Below, one piece after another: positions 55,064-63,607 of a stretch of 64,000 nt of DNA. The notes under the pieces were generated by a model. It saw only the letters and a list, made by a program, of their open reading frames with translations, ran no database searches and was not told the DNA's origin. The stretch is taken from contig NZ_CP035946.1 in assembly GCF_013177655.1 (NCBI RefSeq), forward strand, positions 620,001 to 684,000, in the 5' to 3' direction. Positions within the stretch are counted from its first letter, which is position 1. Every line of letters starts with the position of its first letter. The position numbers and the translations under genes are program-made. Source of the stretch: Campylobacter canadensis. GTDB taxonomy: Bacteria > Campylobacterota > Campylobacteria > Campylobacterales > Campylobacteraceae.

Positions 55064-55542
55064 TTAAAAAGATTTATTATCTATATTTGTCATAAAATCA
55101 GTATAAAATTTAGGTAGCTTTTCTAAACTATTACAATTTTTAACATTGAAGTTATTGCTAAAACACTACTAGCATCAGAATCTAACTCTTGATTAAACTT
55201 TTCACACCCTGAAAACATAGTTTGCATTAATTACATTTTTTATATCAAAATTGCAAGTTTTATTAAATTTCTTGCAAGCTCTAAACATAAACGATATATC
55301 AACAACATTAGAAGTATCAAAACTAAGACTTTCATTAAAATCTTTACAATCCATAAACATACTACTCATACTAACAACATTTTTTGTATTCTATTCATTT
55401 ATATCCTTATAATCTTTCTACATACCATAAAAAAGCATATTCATATTTTTTATAAAGTAGTATCAATGTCGCCTAGATGAATACTCTTGCCAACTACAAG
55501 CTATTTTAACTCGGCTTTTGTAGTTGGTTTATATTTTTTCAT
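55064..55542 (-). pseudogene. BspA-like DUF285 repeat surface protein, decayed
   Basis: Read on the minus strand from ATG 55542, the sequence starts MKKYKPTTKAELK and then hits TAG; it continues with a region like LGDIDT, after which the repeats appear: MFMDCKDFNESLSFDTSNVVDISFMF, next a repeat with ACKKFN, a frame change, then MFSGCEKFNQELDSDASSV. This MFxxCxxFN...FDTSNV pattern is that of the 25-26-residue repeats of BspA/DUF285 surface proteins. The end reads LEKLPKFYTDFM before a stop at 55064. One early stop and at least two frameshifts make it non-functional, and it keeps only three or so repeats, fewer than intact relatives. Confidence 0.85.
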
Positions 55543-55705
55543 CTTTTATCCTTGAAATTTTTTGTAGTTATATCATAAGCAGGTGCCTGAACTTGTCCAT
55601 ATAAAAATATTTTGAAAAATATTTGGAATTTATATCCGTAATTTCGTTTTCAATTTGCTCTTGGAATTTTTACTTTCATTCTCGTAAAATTATCTAAATT
55701 AGATT

Positions 55706-55742
55706 AAAAATACACGAAATAAATTCTATCTCGTGTATTTTT
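55706..55742 (-). terminator. Terminator of the DUF262 operon
   Basis: 12-bp perfect stem (55706-55717 with 55731-55742) 4 bases beyond the stop of the DUF262-DUF1524 gene; T runs flank it on both strands. Confidence 0.85.
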
Positions 55743-55746
55743 AGCA

Positions 55747-57720
55747 TTAGTTATTTTTTACTTGCTCTTGTGAATTAAAAAAAGAATCTTTTAAGACTCC
55801 TAACATTGCATTTTGGTGTTTTTCAATTTGGGTTTTTTGCCAAATTTTGTTATTTAAGATGTTGCCTTTATCATCTTTTTGATATTCTTCATTTTTATAT
55901 ATATCTAAAAGTTTTAAGCTAATTACTAAGCCTTTTTTTAAGTAACTATCAAATTGTGATTGTTTCTCATTAAACGGCTTATTGCTAAATCCTGAATTTT
56001 CTCCATCAGTTATCAAAACTAGATTTCCAAAATTATCCAACACTTCTTGATTTTCTTCTTGCTTAGCCAAACCACTTACATCATTTTGCGCTAAAACATG
56101 TTCAACTGAATTAACATACCTAAAACGATATTTTTCAATATCATCTTTATGTTTTTTCTTAAAATTTTCATCAGTTAATAAGTAATATTCCAAGCGATAA
56201 AACCAATAATGTAGGGTATTTGTGCCTTTGTTTAAAAAATTAAAGCAATTATCTTTTAATTCATAGTTTTTATTTTCATTTTTAAAATTATCTGTAATAT
56301 CTAATAATGAGTTTGTGCTATCCTCTTCCAATGATTTATAAGCCAAAGCTGTATCAAGATTTTTTAGATAATTTTTAAGTTCTTCTGCTTTATTTTGCAA
56401 TGTTCCTAAATAAGTTTTACTTTCTAAAATTCGTTTTTTACAAAATTCTAAATAGTGCGTTAAAAAGTGGTGGTAGTTGGTGTTATCTCCACGCCTTGCT
56501 ACTCTTAGATAGTTTTGGATTAGTTTTAATTCAGTAGTATTATCAACTTCATGCCAATCATCGTTTTTGTTACTATTCTTACTAAATCTATTCCATAACT
56601 TATACACATTTTCATCATCATCAGCTTTTCTTTTTATCACAAAGGTATCAAAGATTATTCTATATTCTTTTAAAGCTTCTATGATTTTTTTTACTTGTTC
56701 TGCGTTCAAATTATCATTTAATTTATCCCAAGTATTTTCAAGGAATTTATCTTTTTTTATTGATATTTGTGTTCCTTCTTTGAAAATTTTTTCAGACGAT
56801 TTTGATAAAATCTTAAAAACATGTAAAATAAAAGTTGGAAAATCAATAATACTCTCAAACTCGGCTCGTTCTTTTTTCTTATCTTCTTTTTTACTTATTT
56901 TATGCCCTTGAATTATTTTTTCAATTTTTTGGCTCTCACCTATCATGTTGTTGTTCTCACTATTATTTACAAAACCAAAATCTGAAAAATAATTCATCTG
57001 CGAACATTCATCAAATATCCTAGCGTATTCTGTAACTTCGCTTTTATCATTATCGCTTATTAGCTTTAATAACCTTGCCTTTAAAATATCTGTGCCATTA
57101 AGCTGAACGCCTGTATTATTCATCCTTACGAAATATTTATTTAGCTCTACTTGATCGCCTAAAATCACTAGATTGAACCTAACATTAGTAAAGATAAAAT
57201 TGCAAAAACTTTTTAGCTCATTATCTTCAAAATACTCATCAAAATAATCAAAAGCTAATTTGATATTTGTATTTGTTCTGTCAAAATCATAATTCCAAAT
57301 GGCATTTTCATCATCTTCTCTAATAGGCATACGGATTCTGCATTTATGGTTATTAGAGTTTTTATCCTCACTATTTACAAAAGCAAATTTATAAGCTTTT
57401 TCAAATTCTCCTTTTGCTTCTTGCATTTTGTTATTTTTAAAGCACATATACACACATAAGAAAAATATCGTGCTAAGTCTTTGTTGCCCATCTACAAGCT
57501 CAAAATTATCTTCGTTGTTAGCCACTACAACATTTCCTATAAAATGAGTTTTGCTATTATCATTTATACAATTCTTAAAATCATCTAAAAGAATTTTTAT
57601 CTGTTCTTTATCCCAAGTATAAAGCCTTTGATAAGGTGGAATTATAAATATTTTATTAAATTCACTCTCTAAAATATCGCCCAATTTACAAATCTGTGAA
57701 ATTGTTTTAATTTGCTCCAT
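55747..57720 (-). CDS. DUF262-DUF1524 protein, GmrSD-like nuclease
   Basis: 657 residues. The N-terminal DUF262 (ParB-like NTPase) domain has IPPYQRLYTWDKEQIKIL and FELVDGQQRLSTIFFL with the family DGQQR motif. A long helical middle follows. The C-terminal DUF1524 (HNH-like) domain reads YVNSVEHVLAQND with the catalytic-type His at about 541, then NFGNLVLITDGENSGFSNKPF and a last W-Q-K-T-Q-I motif. DUF262 and DUF1524 are the S and D halves of the type IV modified-DNA restriction enzyme GmrSD, so restriction or defence is the likely role. The usual EHILPQ reads EHVLAQ. It overlaps the upstream DUF262 gene by 14 nt, and a strong terminator follows. Confidence 0.85.
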   Translation of the reverse strand: MEQIKTISQICKLGDILESEFNKIFIIPPYQRLYTWDKEQIKILLDDFKNCINDNSKTHFIGNVVVANNEDNFELVDGQQRLSTIFFLCVYMCFKNNKMQEAKGEFEKAYKFAFVNSEDKNSNNHKCRIRMPIREDDENAIWNYDFDRTNTNIKLAFDYFDEYFEDNELKSFCNFIFTNVRFNLVILGDQVELNKYFVRMNNTGVQLNGTDILKARLLKLISDNDKSEVTEYARIFDECSQMNYFSDFGFVNNSENNNMIGESQKIEKIIQGHKISKKEDKKKERAEFESIIDFPTFILHVFKILSKSSEKIFKEGTQISIKKDKFLENTWDKLNDNLNAEQVKKIIEALKEYRIIFDTFVIKRKADDDENVYKLWNRFSKNSNKNDDWHEVDNTTELKLIQNYLRVARRGDNTNYHHFLTHYLEFCKKRILESKTYLGTLQNKAEELKNYLKNLDTALAYKSLEEDSTNSLLDITDNFKNENKNYELKDNCFNFLNKGTNTLHYWFYRLEYYLLTDENFKKKHKDDIEKYRFRYVNSVEHVLAQNDVSGLAKQEENQEVLDNFGNLVLITDGENSGFSNKPFNEKQSQFDSYLKKGLVISLKLLDIYKNEEYQKDDKGNILNNKIWQKTQIEKHQNAMLGVLKDSFFNSQEQVKNN

Positions 57721-59041
57721 TTTGTTCTCCTAAAAAATGACCTAAAATTCCGTATTTTTTAAATTCTTCATTTAAATAATCTTTACATAGCTCTTTATAG
57801 TCTCCACGCTTTCCACCATCGATTGGATTTTTTGCAATCTCAATTTGCTCATACAAATAACATTCCCTAGCTATTTCATCTAATATCTCGTAAATTCTGC
57901 TCTCATAATTATTTAAAAATATAGTTTTTATGATTTTTTCACTACTACCCATAGTGCTTTCCCATCGCACACTTTGATAGGTAAGTCTATTTGCATAAAT
58001 AATCCTTGTAGCAAATCTCATCATCTTATCAAAATTACCACTCTTAAACCTATCCATAAATACCACCATACACATACATAAGGCTTTTTGTAAATACCCT
58101 GTCCCATCTAAATGATTTAGCTTTTGATAAAAATCTGTTTGCCTTATAATTTTCAGTATTTCATAAAATTTTCTAAAATAATCAAAAAACTCAACCCCAT
58201 TTGCAAAATCGCTAATAATTCCATAATCACACGAACTTTGTCCTAATAAATTCTCTTTACAAAACTCATCAAATATCAAATCATCACTCCGCCATTTAGT
58301 TCTTTCGTGCTCTTGTTTTATGATTTTTCTAGTAAAATTTAGTATTTTATTTAAAAAATCATTAATATTGTATTTATCGGCATTTATAACGCTCTCAAAA
58401 TATCTAGCATTAGCATTTTGCAAATCTTTATGACGCTCTTGCATGGCTTGTAAATGAAAGGCTTTTATAAGGTCATAATTTTCTATCTTTTTGCCTTTTG
58501 AGTTAGTGTTATCAAAAAAGATAAAAGCATCATCGGCATTTGTTGTAGCTACTATTATAAATTGAGTTTTTTCTAGCTTTTCTAAAAATTTACTAGCCTT
58601 ATCTTCATTGCTCAGATAGTTTTTAATATACTCGTAATTAGTCTTGATATTATCTTGAGAAATTTTATGAAAAAAGCTTACATCTTTTAAATAGTTATTA
58701 TATTTTTCTAAAAGTTCTTTTAAATTATTATGGTTGTTTAAAGAAGCCATTAAAATAAGCTTAATTGTAGTTAGTCTTTGCTGTCCGTCTATTACTTCAT
58801 AAATTGTTTTGCCATCATCTGCTTTATTTTCAGTTTTATGCAAAATAATAGAGCCTAACAAGGCTCCATCTTTAGTATTTTCAATATCTTTTAAAAGCAT
58901 TCTTGTTTGCTTTATCTCCCATACATAAGGGCGTTGATAATCAGGTATGCTAAGCTCTAATTCACTCGCTAAAGCACTAAAACTTGCGACATTAGAACTT
59001 ACTGGATTTTCATCACTTAAATCAAATTTAATCTCATTCAT
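57707..59041 (-). CDS. DUF262 protein, GmrS-like
   Basis: 444 residues. DUF262 domain at the N-terminus: ELSIPDYQRPYVWEIKQTRML and YEVIDGQQRLTTIKLI, with FIFFDNTNSKGKKIENYDLIKAFHL as the usual downstream helix (normally F-x-x-x-N-x-x-G). I see no clear DUF1524 EHxxPQ motif, so the protein seems to be the NTPase/sensor part alone. It is coupled to the DUF262-DUF1524 gene behind it by a 14-nt overlap, and it starts 2 nt after the small gene upstream with AAGGAG as ribosome site inside that gene's end. Two different DUF262 proteins in one operon suggest a two-subunit system. Confidence 0.85.
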   Translation of the reverse strand: MNEIKFDLSDENPVSSNVASFSALASELELSIPDYQRPYVWEIKQTRMLLKDIENTKDGALLGSIILHKTENKADDGKTIYEVIDGQQRLTTIKLILMASLNNHNNLKELLEKYNNYLKDVSFFHKISQDNIKTNYEYIKNYLSNEDKASKFLEKLEKTQFIIVATTNADDAFIFFDNTNSKGKKIENYDLIKAFHLQAMQERHKDLQNANARYFESVINADKYNINDFLNKILNFTRKIIKQEHERTKWRSDDLIFDEFCKENLLGQSSCDYGIISDFANGVEFFDYFRKFYEILKIIRQTDFYQKLNHLDGTGYLQKALCMCMVVFMDRFKSGNFDKMMRFATRIIYANRLTYQSVRWESTMGSSEKIIKTIFLNNYESRIYEILDEIARECYLYEQIEIAKNPIDGGKRGDYKELCKDYLNEEFKKYGILGHFLGEQNGAN

Positions 59042-59043
59042 CT

Positions 59044-59325
59044 TTACTCCTTACTAATCGCTATTATCTTTAAACCACTTTTAGGATTATAATGGGTATT
59101 GTAATACATTTTATCATCTTGCAACCTTTCTTGGAATTCTAAGAGTTCAAACATTCCCAAATCATCGTTATGTATGATATGTAATATCGTTTGGGTGCTA
59201 AAGCCTTGTATCTCATCAAAACTCTTATATATCCTAACCTTTCCACCATCTTTACATACCTTACAAATCTCATCTAAAAGGCTTATGATTTCATTTGTTG
59301 GTTGGCATTCTTCTTCAATAGTCAT
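59044..59325 (-). CDS. Small acidic protein of the DUF262 operon, possibly truncated
   Basis: 93 residues from ATG 59325, no signal or membrane segment, function unknown. The same frame is open upstream for another 20 or so codons (to a TAG near 59388) and there reads LGIGYNTARELVESIKDE, which resembles the winged-helix FtsK gamma domain (IGYNRAARxxxxLE). No ATG or good ribosome site precedes that part, so the gene may be a 5'-truncated remainder of a longer protein. The stop is 2 nt before the DUF262 gene, whose ribosome site lies within this gene, so the two are linked in one transcript. Confidence 0.5.
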   Translation of the reverse strand: MTIEEECQPTNEIISLLDEICKVCKDGGKVRIYKSFDEIQGFSTQTILHIIHNDDLGMFELLEFQERLQDDKMYYNTHYNPKSGLKIIAISKE

Positions 59326-59411
59326 TTCATCTTTTATGCTTTCTACTAGCTCTCGTGCAGTATTGTAACCTATGCCTAATTTTTTATATATACACTATAC
59401 TAGATATTTGC

Positions 59412-59765
59412 TTATAAAGTACTTTTGCTTTTTCTATCATTACTTTTAGCTCTAGTTTCATAGCTTATACTATAAGTTTTTTTAACCTCTAAAACCTTAG
59501 CCAAGATATAAAATGTAGTTAGCCTTTGTCGTGCATCTAACACTTCGTATTTATTATCGCCCTTATTTGCTAATATGATAGGTTGCATATAATAACAATT
59601 GCTACCTTTTAAGCTTTTGCTAAAAAACTCACTTAAATCATCTAGCGATGTCTTAGCCTCAAGCTCTTTTCATCTATGTCCACGCTGATAGTTTGGGATA
59701 TAAAAGTTATATTTGTTTTTTAAAAGTCTTTTATAATTTTTTAATTTGCTTATTTTTTCTTTTAA
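59412..59765 (-). pseudogene. Broken third DUF262 gene
   Basis: On the minus strand one frame of 118 codons, open from 59765, reads KNKYNFYIPNYQRGHR, then TGA, then KELEAKTSLDDLSEFFSKS, and YEVLDARQRLTTFYILAKVL. This is the N-terminal DUF262 pattern (IPxYQRxYxW ... LDGQQRLTT), with the DGQQR motif altered to DARQR, the W codon turned into TGA, no start codon and no C-terminal part. It stops at 59412, shortly before the FtsK-gamma-like stretch of the next gene. It is a dead relative of the two intact DUF262 genes downstream. Confidence 0.85.
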
Positions 59766-59800
59766 TTATTTTGAGAATTTTATTTGTATTTTTTAAATAT

Positions 59801-59830
59801 AAAAAAGCTCCGCAAAAGCAGAGCTTTAAT
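59801..59830 (-). terminator. Terminator of the suc-oor operon
   Basis: AAAGCTC/GAGCTTT stem (59804-59810 with 59821-59827) extended by an inner GC pair set around a TTTT loop, starting 4 bases past the oorC stop, then T6 on the minus strand. Confidence 0.85.
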
Positions 59831-59831
59831 T

Positions 59832-60386
59832 TTACTCGCCTAGTGCCTTTTTAGCATAAGCAATGCCTAAATCATAAGCTTTAGCATTTGCATCACGAGT
59901 TTTTGCAGGAACATGGCTTAACATAACTTCTTTTACATCATTAACATCCATACATTTACTCATATAAACAGCAATTGCAAGTGCTACAACTGATTGAGTA
60001 GCAACATTACCAACTTCATCTTTAGCAATACTAATAATAGGTATTTCAAAGATACGATATTTTTTATAATCTTCTTCACTAGGTGTTACAAGATTTGGTT
60101 CAACAACAATTATACCGCCATCGCACACCCCATCTTTAAAACCTTTATAACCTTTTTGTGCAGTTGAAAGCATAAAGCTAATTTCACCTTCAACCGCATA
60201 AGGAAATAAAATTTCGCTATCATCTAAAATAATATCAACCTTAGTTGGACCACCACGCACTTGTGAGGTATAAGTAGAAGCTTTTATAGCATAACCGCCT
60301 TTTTCAATCCAAGCAGCAGCTAAAATTTCTCCAGCGGTAATTACGCCTTGTCCGCCTTCTCCACCAAATCTTAATTGATGTTTCAT
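59832..60386 (-). CDS. oorC: 2-oxoglutarate:acceptor oxidoreductase, gamma subunit
   Basis: Subunit of the CoA-dependent OOR complex that turns 2-oxoglutarate into succinyl-CoA in the Campylobacter TCA cycle, passing electrons to flavodoxin or ferredoxin. 184 residues with the gamma-domain start QLRFGGEGGQGVITAGEILA and STYTSQVRGGPTKVDI. Last gene of the cluster; its ATG overlaps the oorB stop by 4 nt. Strong terminator behind it. Confidence 0.95.
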   Translation of the reverse strand: MKHQLRFGGEGGQGVITAGEILAAAWIEKGGYAIKASTYTSQVRGGPTKVDIILDDSEILFPYAVEGEISFMLSTAQKGYKGFKDGVCDGGIIVVEPNLVTPSEEDYKKYRIFEIPIISIAKDEVGNVATQSVVALAIAVYMSKCMDVNDVKEVMLSHVPAKTRDANAKAYDLGIAYAKKALGE

Positions 60387-61237
60387 TTTACACCTCCTAA
60401 AGATTGTAAATTTACCATTCTATTTTCTTGTGCTGCACGGCGAACTTCTTCGTAAGCTTTGCAGTATTCTGGCTTTGTTTTATCTTCGTGTAAAATTCCA
60501 AGCGGGAATTTATCTTGCTTTTCTTCATCGCTAAGTGTTTCAAATTTTGCTTTATCAACTACTCTATTTTGAATCCATTCTAGAGTTTGAACAGCTTCTC
60601 CCATTTTGTTTTTTCTACCTAGATTAATATGACAATTGCTAAAGCAATCAACAAAAGCATAACCTTCATGCTGCATAGCCTTATAAATCATATTTTCTAA
60701 TTTTACTGCATCAATTACATTTCCTCTAGCTATAAATGTAGCTCCAGCACCTTTTATTAACTCACAAGCGTCAAAATTTGGGTCAATATTTCCATATTGT
60801 GCTGTTACTGTATAAAAACCTTTTGGAGTTGTTGGCGAAGTTTGTGAATTTGTAAGACCATAAATAAAGTTATTAATCATAATATGAGTTAAATCAATAT
60901 TGCGTCTTGCAGCGTGTATAAAATGGTTTCCGCCAATTGCAGTTGTATCGCCATCTCCAGTTACAACTATTACATGTTTTGTAGGATTTGCTAATTTTAC
61001 ACCAGTTGCATAAGCTAAAGCACGACCGTGAGTTGTATGAACTGTATTGCAATTTACATAAGAACTCATTCTACCACTACAGCCAATACCGCTAATTAAA
61101 CATACATCATCCATATTCCAACCCATTTTTGCAATAGCACGGATAATACATTTTAATACAACACCATCACCACATCCCCAGCACCATTGAGTAGGCATTT
61201 TATCTACTCTTAGATATTCATCATAATTAAAAGCCAT
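60383..61237 (-). CDS. oorB: 2-oxoglutarate:acceptor oxidoreductase, beta subunit
   Basis: Carries thiamine diphosphate binding: PTQWCWGCGDGVVLKC with cluster-type cysteines, and the TPP motif VTGDGDTTAIGGNHFIHAARRN with INNFIYGLTNSQ. 284 residues is normal. Lies 1 nt after oorA and overlaps oorC by 4 nt. Confidence 0.96.
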   Translation of the reverse strand: MAFNYDEYLRVDKMPTQWCWGCGDGVVLKCIIRAIAKMGWNMDDVCLISGIGCSGRMSSYVNCNTVHTTHGRALAYATGVKLANPTKHVIVVTGDGDTTAIGGNHFIHAARRNIDLTHIMINNFIYGLTNSQTSPTTPKGFYTVTAQYGNIDPNFDACELIKGAGATFIARGNVIDAVKLENMIYKAMQHEGYAFVDCFSNCHINLGRKNKMGEAVQTLEWIQNRVVDKAKFETLSDEEKQDKFPLGILHEDKTKPEYCKAYEEVRRAAQENRMVNLQSLGGVK

Positions 61238-61238
61238 C

Positions 61239-62363
61239 TTAAAAATTCTCCTTTACTTTAGCTACTAACTCACTTGGAGTTATTGGTCTTCCGTTAGCTC
61301 TGTGTAAGCTAGCAAAATCATCTCTTTTACTTACTCTTTGAATTTCTTCTAAATATTGTCCCATATTTAATTCACTTACTAATACTTTTTTAAATTTAGC
61401 ACATACTTCTTTTATCTTAGTTTCATTTACAGGATATAAAGTTATTGGTCTAAATAAGCCTACTTTAATACCTTCATTTCTAAGTCTAGAAATTGCTTCT
61501 TTAGCAGCACGAGAAACGCTACCATAAGCAATAATGCAAATATCAGCATCATCAAGCATATATTCTTCATATAAAGATATTTCATCTACTTTATTTTTTA
61601 TTTTTCCAATTAAACGACGCATATTATAATCAACTATTTTACCATCTTCAGTAGGAAAGCCAATATCTCCATGATGAAGTCCAGTTATGTGATATCTATA
61701 ACCTTTAAAGAATGGATTTAATGTCGCAGGTTCGTTTATATCAGCTTTGTAAGGTTTATAATCTTTAGCATCTCCTGTAAATTCACGACGAGGTTCTATT
61801 TTTAAATCTTTTATTTCAGGTAAAACAGCCTTACCATTCATATGCCCAACAGTTTCATCCATTAATAAAAACACAGGAGTTGAATATTTATTAGCATAAT
61901 TAAAAGCAGTAACTGTTAAATTATAACTTTCTTCAAGACTTGCAGGGGCAATAGCAATACTTGCCATATCTCCATGTGAAGGGCTTTTTGCTTGAAATAA
62001 ATCACCTTGTGCTACACGAGTTGGAAGACCAGTTGAAGGACCACCTCTCATAACATTTACAATAACAAGTGGAATTTCTGCAATGTATCCTAAACCAATT
62101 TGTTCTGCCTTTAGTGAAATTCCAGGACCACTACTTGCAGTCATTGCCTTTGCACCACTCATTGCAGCACCAAGTGCAACACTAATACCGCTTATTTCAT
62201 CTTCCATTTGAATAAAAGTTCCACCAGCCTTTGGTAATAGATGGCTTAACTCGTGAGCTATCTCACTACTAGGTGTAATAGGATAACCACCAAAAAATGT
62301 ACAGCCACAATCAACTGCAGCCTGTGCTATTAGCATATTTCCTGTTGATATTACTTCTCTCAT
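61239..62363 (-). CDS. oorA: 2-oxoglutarate:acceptor oxidoreductase, alpha subunit
   Basis: 374 residues, pyrimidine-binding half of the thiamine enzyme plus the substrate domain: GCTFFGGYPITPSSEIAHEL, MEDEISGISVALGAAMSGAKAMTASSGPG, MRGGPSTGLPTRVAQGDLFQA. This is the KorA/OorA arrangement without a fused gamma domain. 10 nt after oorD. Confidence 0.96.
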   Translation of the reverse strand: MREVISTGNMLIAQAAVDCGCTFFGGYPITPSSEIAHELSHLLPKAGGTFIQMEDEISGISVALGAAMSGAKAMTASSGPGISLKAEQIGLGYIAEIPLVIVNVMRGGPSTGLPTRVAQGDLFQAKSPSHGDMASIAIAPASLEESYNLTVTAFNYANKYSTPVFLLMDETVGHMNGKAVLPEIKDLKIEPRREFTGDAKDYKPYKADINEPATLNPFFKGYRYHITGLHHGDIGFPTEDGKIVDYNMRRLIGKIKNKVDEISLYEEYMLDDADICIIAYGSVSRAAKEAISRLRNEGIKVGLFRPITLYPVNETKIKEVCAKFKKVLVSELNMGQYLEEIQRVSKRDDFASLHRANGRPITPSELVAKVKENF

Positions 62364-62373
62364 CGCAAATCCT

Positions 62374-62679
62374 TTAATTTATTTTTTGAAAATTATTAGC
62401 TTTAATTTTTTGTGCTAAAGCTTTAGATTCTTCGCTTAATTTAGCAAACTTAAATTCTTTTGGATTTGCCACAAAAATAGCAAAATCAGGGCAATGTAAT
62501 TCACAATCTCTACAACCAATGCAATATTCAGGATGAATTACTTCTATCATTTTTCCTAGCACTGCATGCGGCTCATCACGCATTGCAATAGCACCACTTG
62601 GGCAGTAACTTACGCATAAATTACAGGCCTTACATCTTTTCTCATCTACCCAAACTCCAACATCTGTTCTCATTTGCAT
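62374..62679 (-). CDS. oorD: 2-oxoglutarate:acceptor oxidoreductase, delta subunit (ferredoxin)
   Basis: 101 residues with two [4Fe-4S] sites: CKACNLCVSYCPSGAIAM and CIGCRDCELHCPDFAIFV. It relays electrons from the thiamine site to flavodoxin/ferredoxin. First of the oor genes, preceded by a hairpin after sucD and by the ribosome site AAAGGAAA. Confidence 0.96.
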   Translation of the reverse strand: MQMRTDVGVWVDEKRCKACNLCVSYCPSGAIAMRDEPHAVLGKMIEVIHPEYCIGCRDCELHCPDFAIFVANPKEFKFAKLSEESKALAQKIKANNFQKIN

Positions 62680-62696
62680 TTTGTTTTCCTTTCTTT

Positions 62697-62724
62697 AAAT
62701 TTAGGCTTTTATAAACCTAAATTT
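62697..62724 (-). other. Hairpin between sucD and oorD
   Basis: 9-bp perfect stem (62697-62705 with 62716-62724), 10-nt loop, 4 bases beyond the sucD stop. No T run follows on the minus strand; the oorD ribosome site does. Likely partial termination or an mRNA end that sets the suc to oor ratio. Confidence 0.45.
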
Positions 62725-62728
62725 GTGT

Positions 62729-63598
62729 TTATTTAAGTAATTTTTTAATTTCGTTTCCAATATCAGCTGGAGAATCTACAACATAAATTCCATAGCTTTT
62801 TAAAGCTTCTTTTTTAGCTGCAGCACTCTCATCAGCACTTCCAACGATAGCACCTGCATGTCCCATTCTTTTGCCTTTAGGAGCGGTTGCACCAGCAATA
62901 AATGCCACAACAGGTTTTTTAATATTTTCTTTAATAAATTTAGCCGCTTCTACTTCTAAACTACCGCCAATTTCTCCTATCATTACGATAGCTTTTGTGT
63001 CATTGTCTTTTTCAAATTCTGCTAATAATTCTTTATAAGCAAGACCGATAATAGGGTCTCCACCAATACCAACAGCAGTGGTAATTCCATACCCTGCTAA
63101 AACAACTTGATTTGCTGCTTCATAAGTTAAAGTACCGCTTTTTGAAATTACTCCTACATTACCTTTTTTAAAGATAAAACCAGGCATAATTCCTAATTTA
63201 CATTCTTCGGCTGTAATAATTCCAGGGCAGTTTGGACCAATAATTTTCATACCTTTTTTATTTGCATATTGCTTAGCAAACATCATATCTTTTACAGGAG
63301 TATGCTCTGTGATTACAACTGCAAGTTTAATCCCTGCATCAGCAGCTTCAATGATACTATCTCCAACTGCAAAAGGTGGAACAAAAATCAAACTCGTATC
63401 AGCACCAATTTTATTAACTGCATCTTTTACAGTATCAAATACAGGTCTATCAAGATGGGTTGTACCACCTTTAAAAGGAGTAACACCGCCAACTATATTT
63501 GTGCCATAAGCAATACATTGTTCAGCGTGAAAAGTCGCTTCTTTACCTGTAAAACCTTGAACTATTACTTTTGTATTTTTATTTACTAATATACTCAT
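62729..63598 (-). CDS. sucD: Succinyl-CoA synthetase, alpha subunit
   Basis: Converts succinyl-CoA to succinate with nucleotide triphosphate formation, next after OOR in the cycle. Nucleotide/CoA domain GFTGKEATFHAEQ; CoA site IIGPNCPGIITAEECKLGIMPG; active phosphohistidine in GHAGAIVG near residue 247. 289 residues is standard. 9 nt behind sucC. Confidence 0.97.
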   Translation of the reverse strand: MSILVNKNTKVIVQGFTGKEATFHAEQCIAYGTNIVGGVTPFKGGTTHLDRPVFDTVKDAVNKIGADTSLIFVPPFAVGDSIIEAADAGIKLAVVITEHTPVKDMMFAKQYANKKGMKIIGPNCPGIITAEECKLGIMPGFIFKKGNVGVISKSGTLTYEAANQVVLAGYGITTAVGIGGDPIIGLAYKELLAEFEKDNDTKAIVMIGEIGGSLEVEAAKFIKENIKKPVVAFIAGATAPKGKRMGHAGAIVGSADESAAAKKEALKSYGIYVVDSPADIGNEIKKLLK

Positions 63599-63607
63599 CG
63601 CTACTCC

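Noticed and set aside
55561-55700. Coding remnant (EQIENEITDINS) upstream of the DUF285 relic, as end of a restriction-modification gene
   Set aside because: Reads plausibly on the minus strand, but is too short and interrupted to assign to a family.
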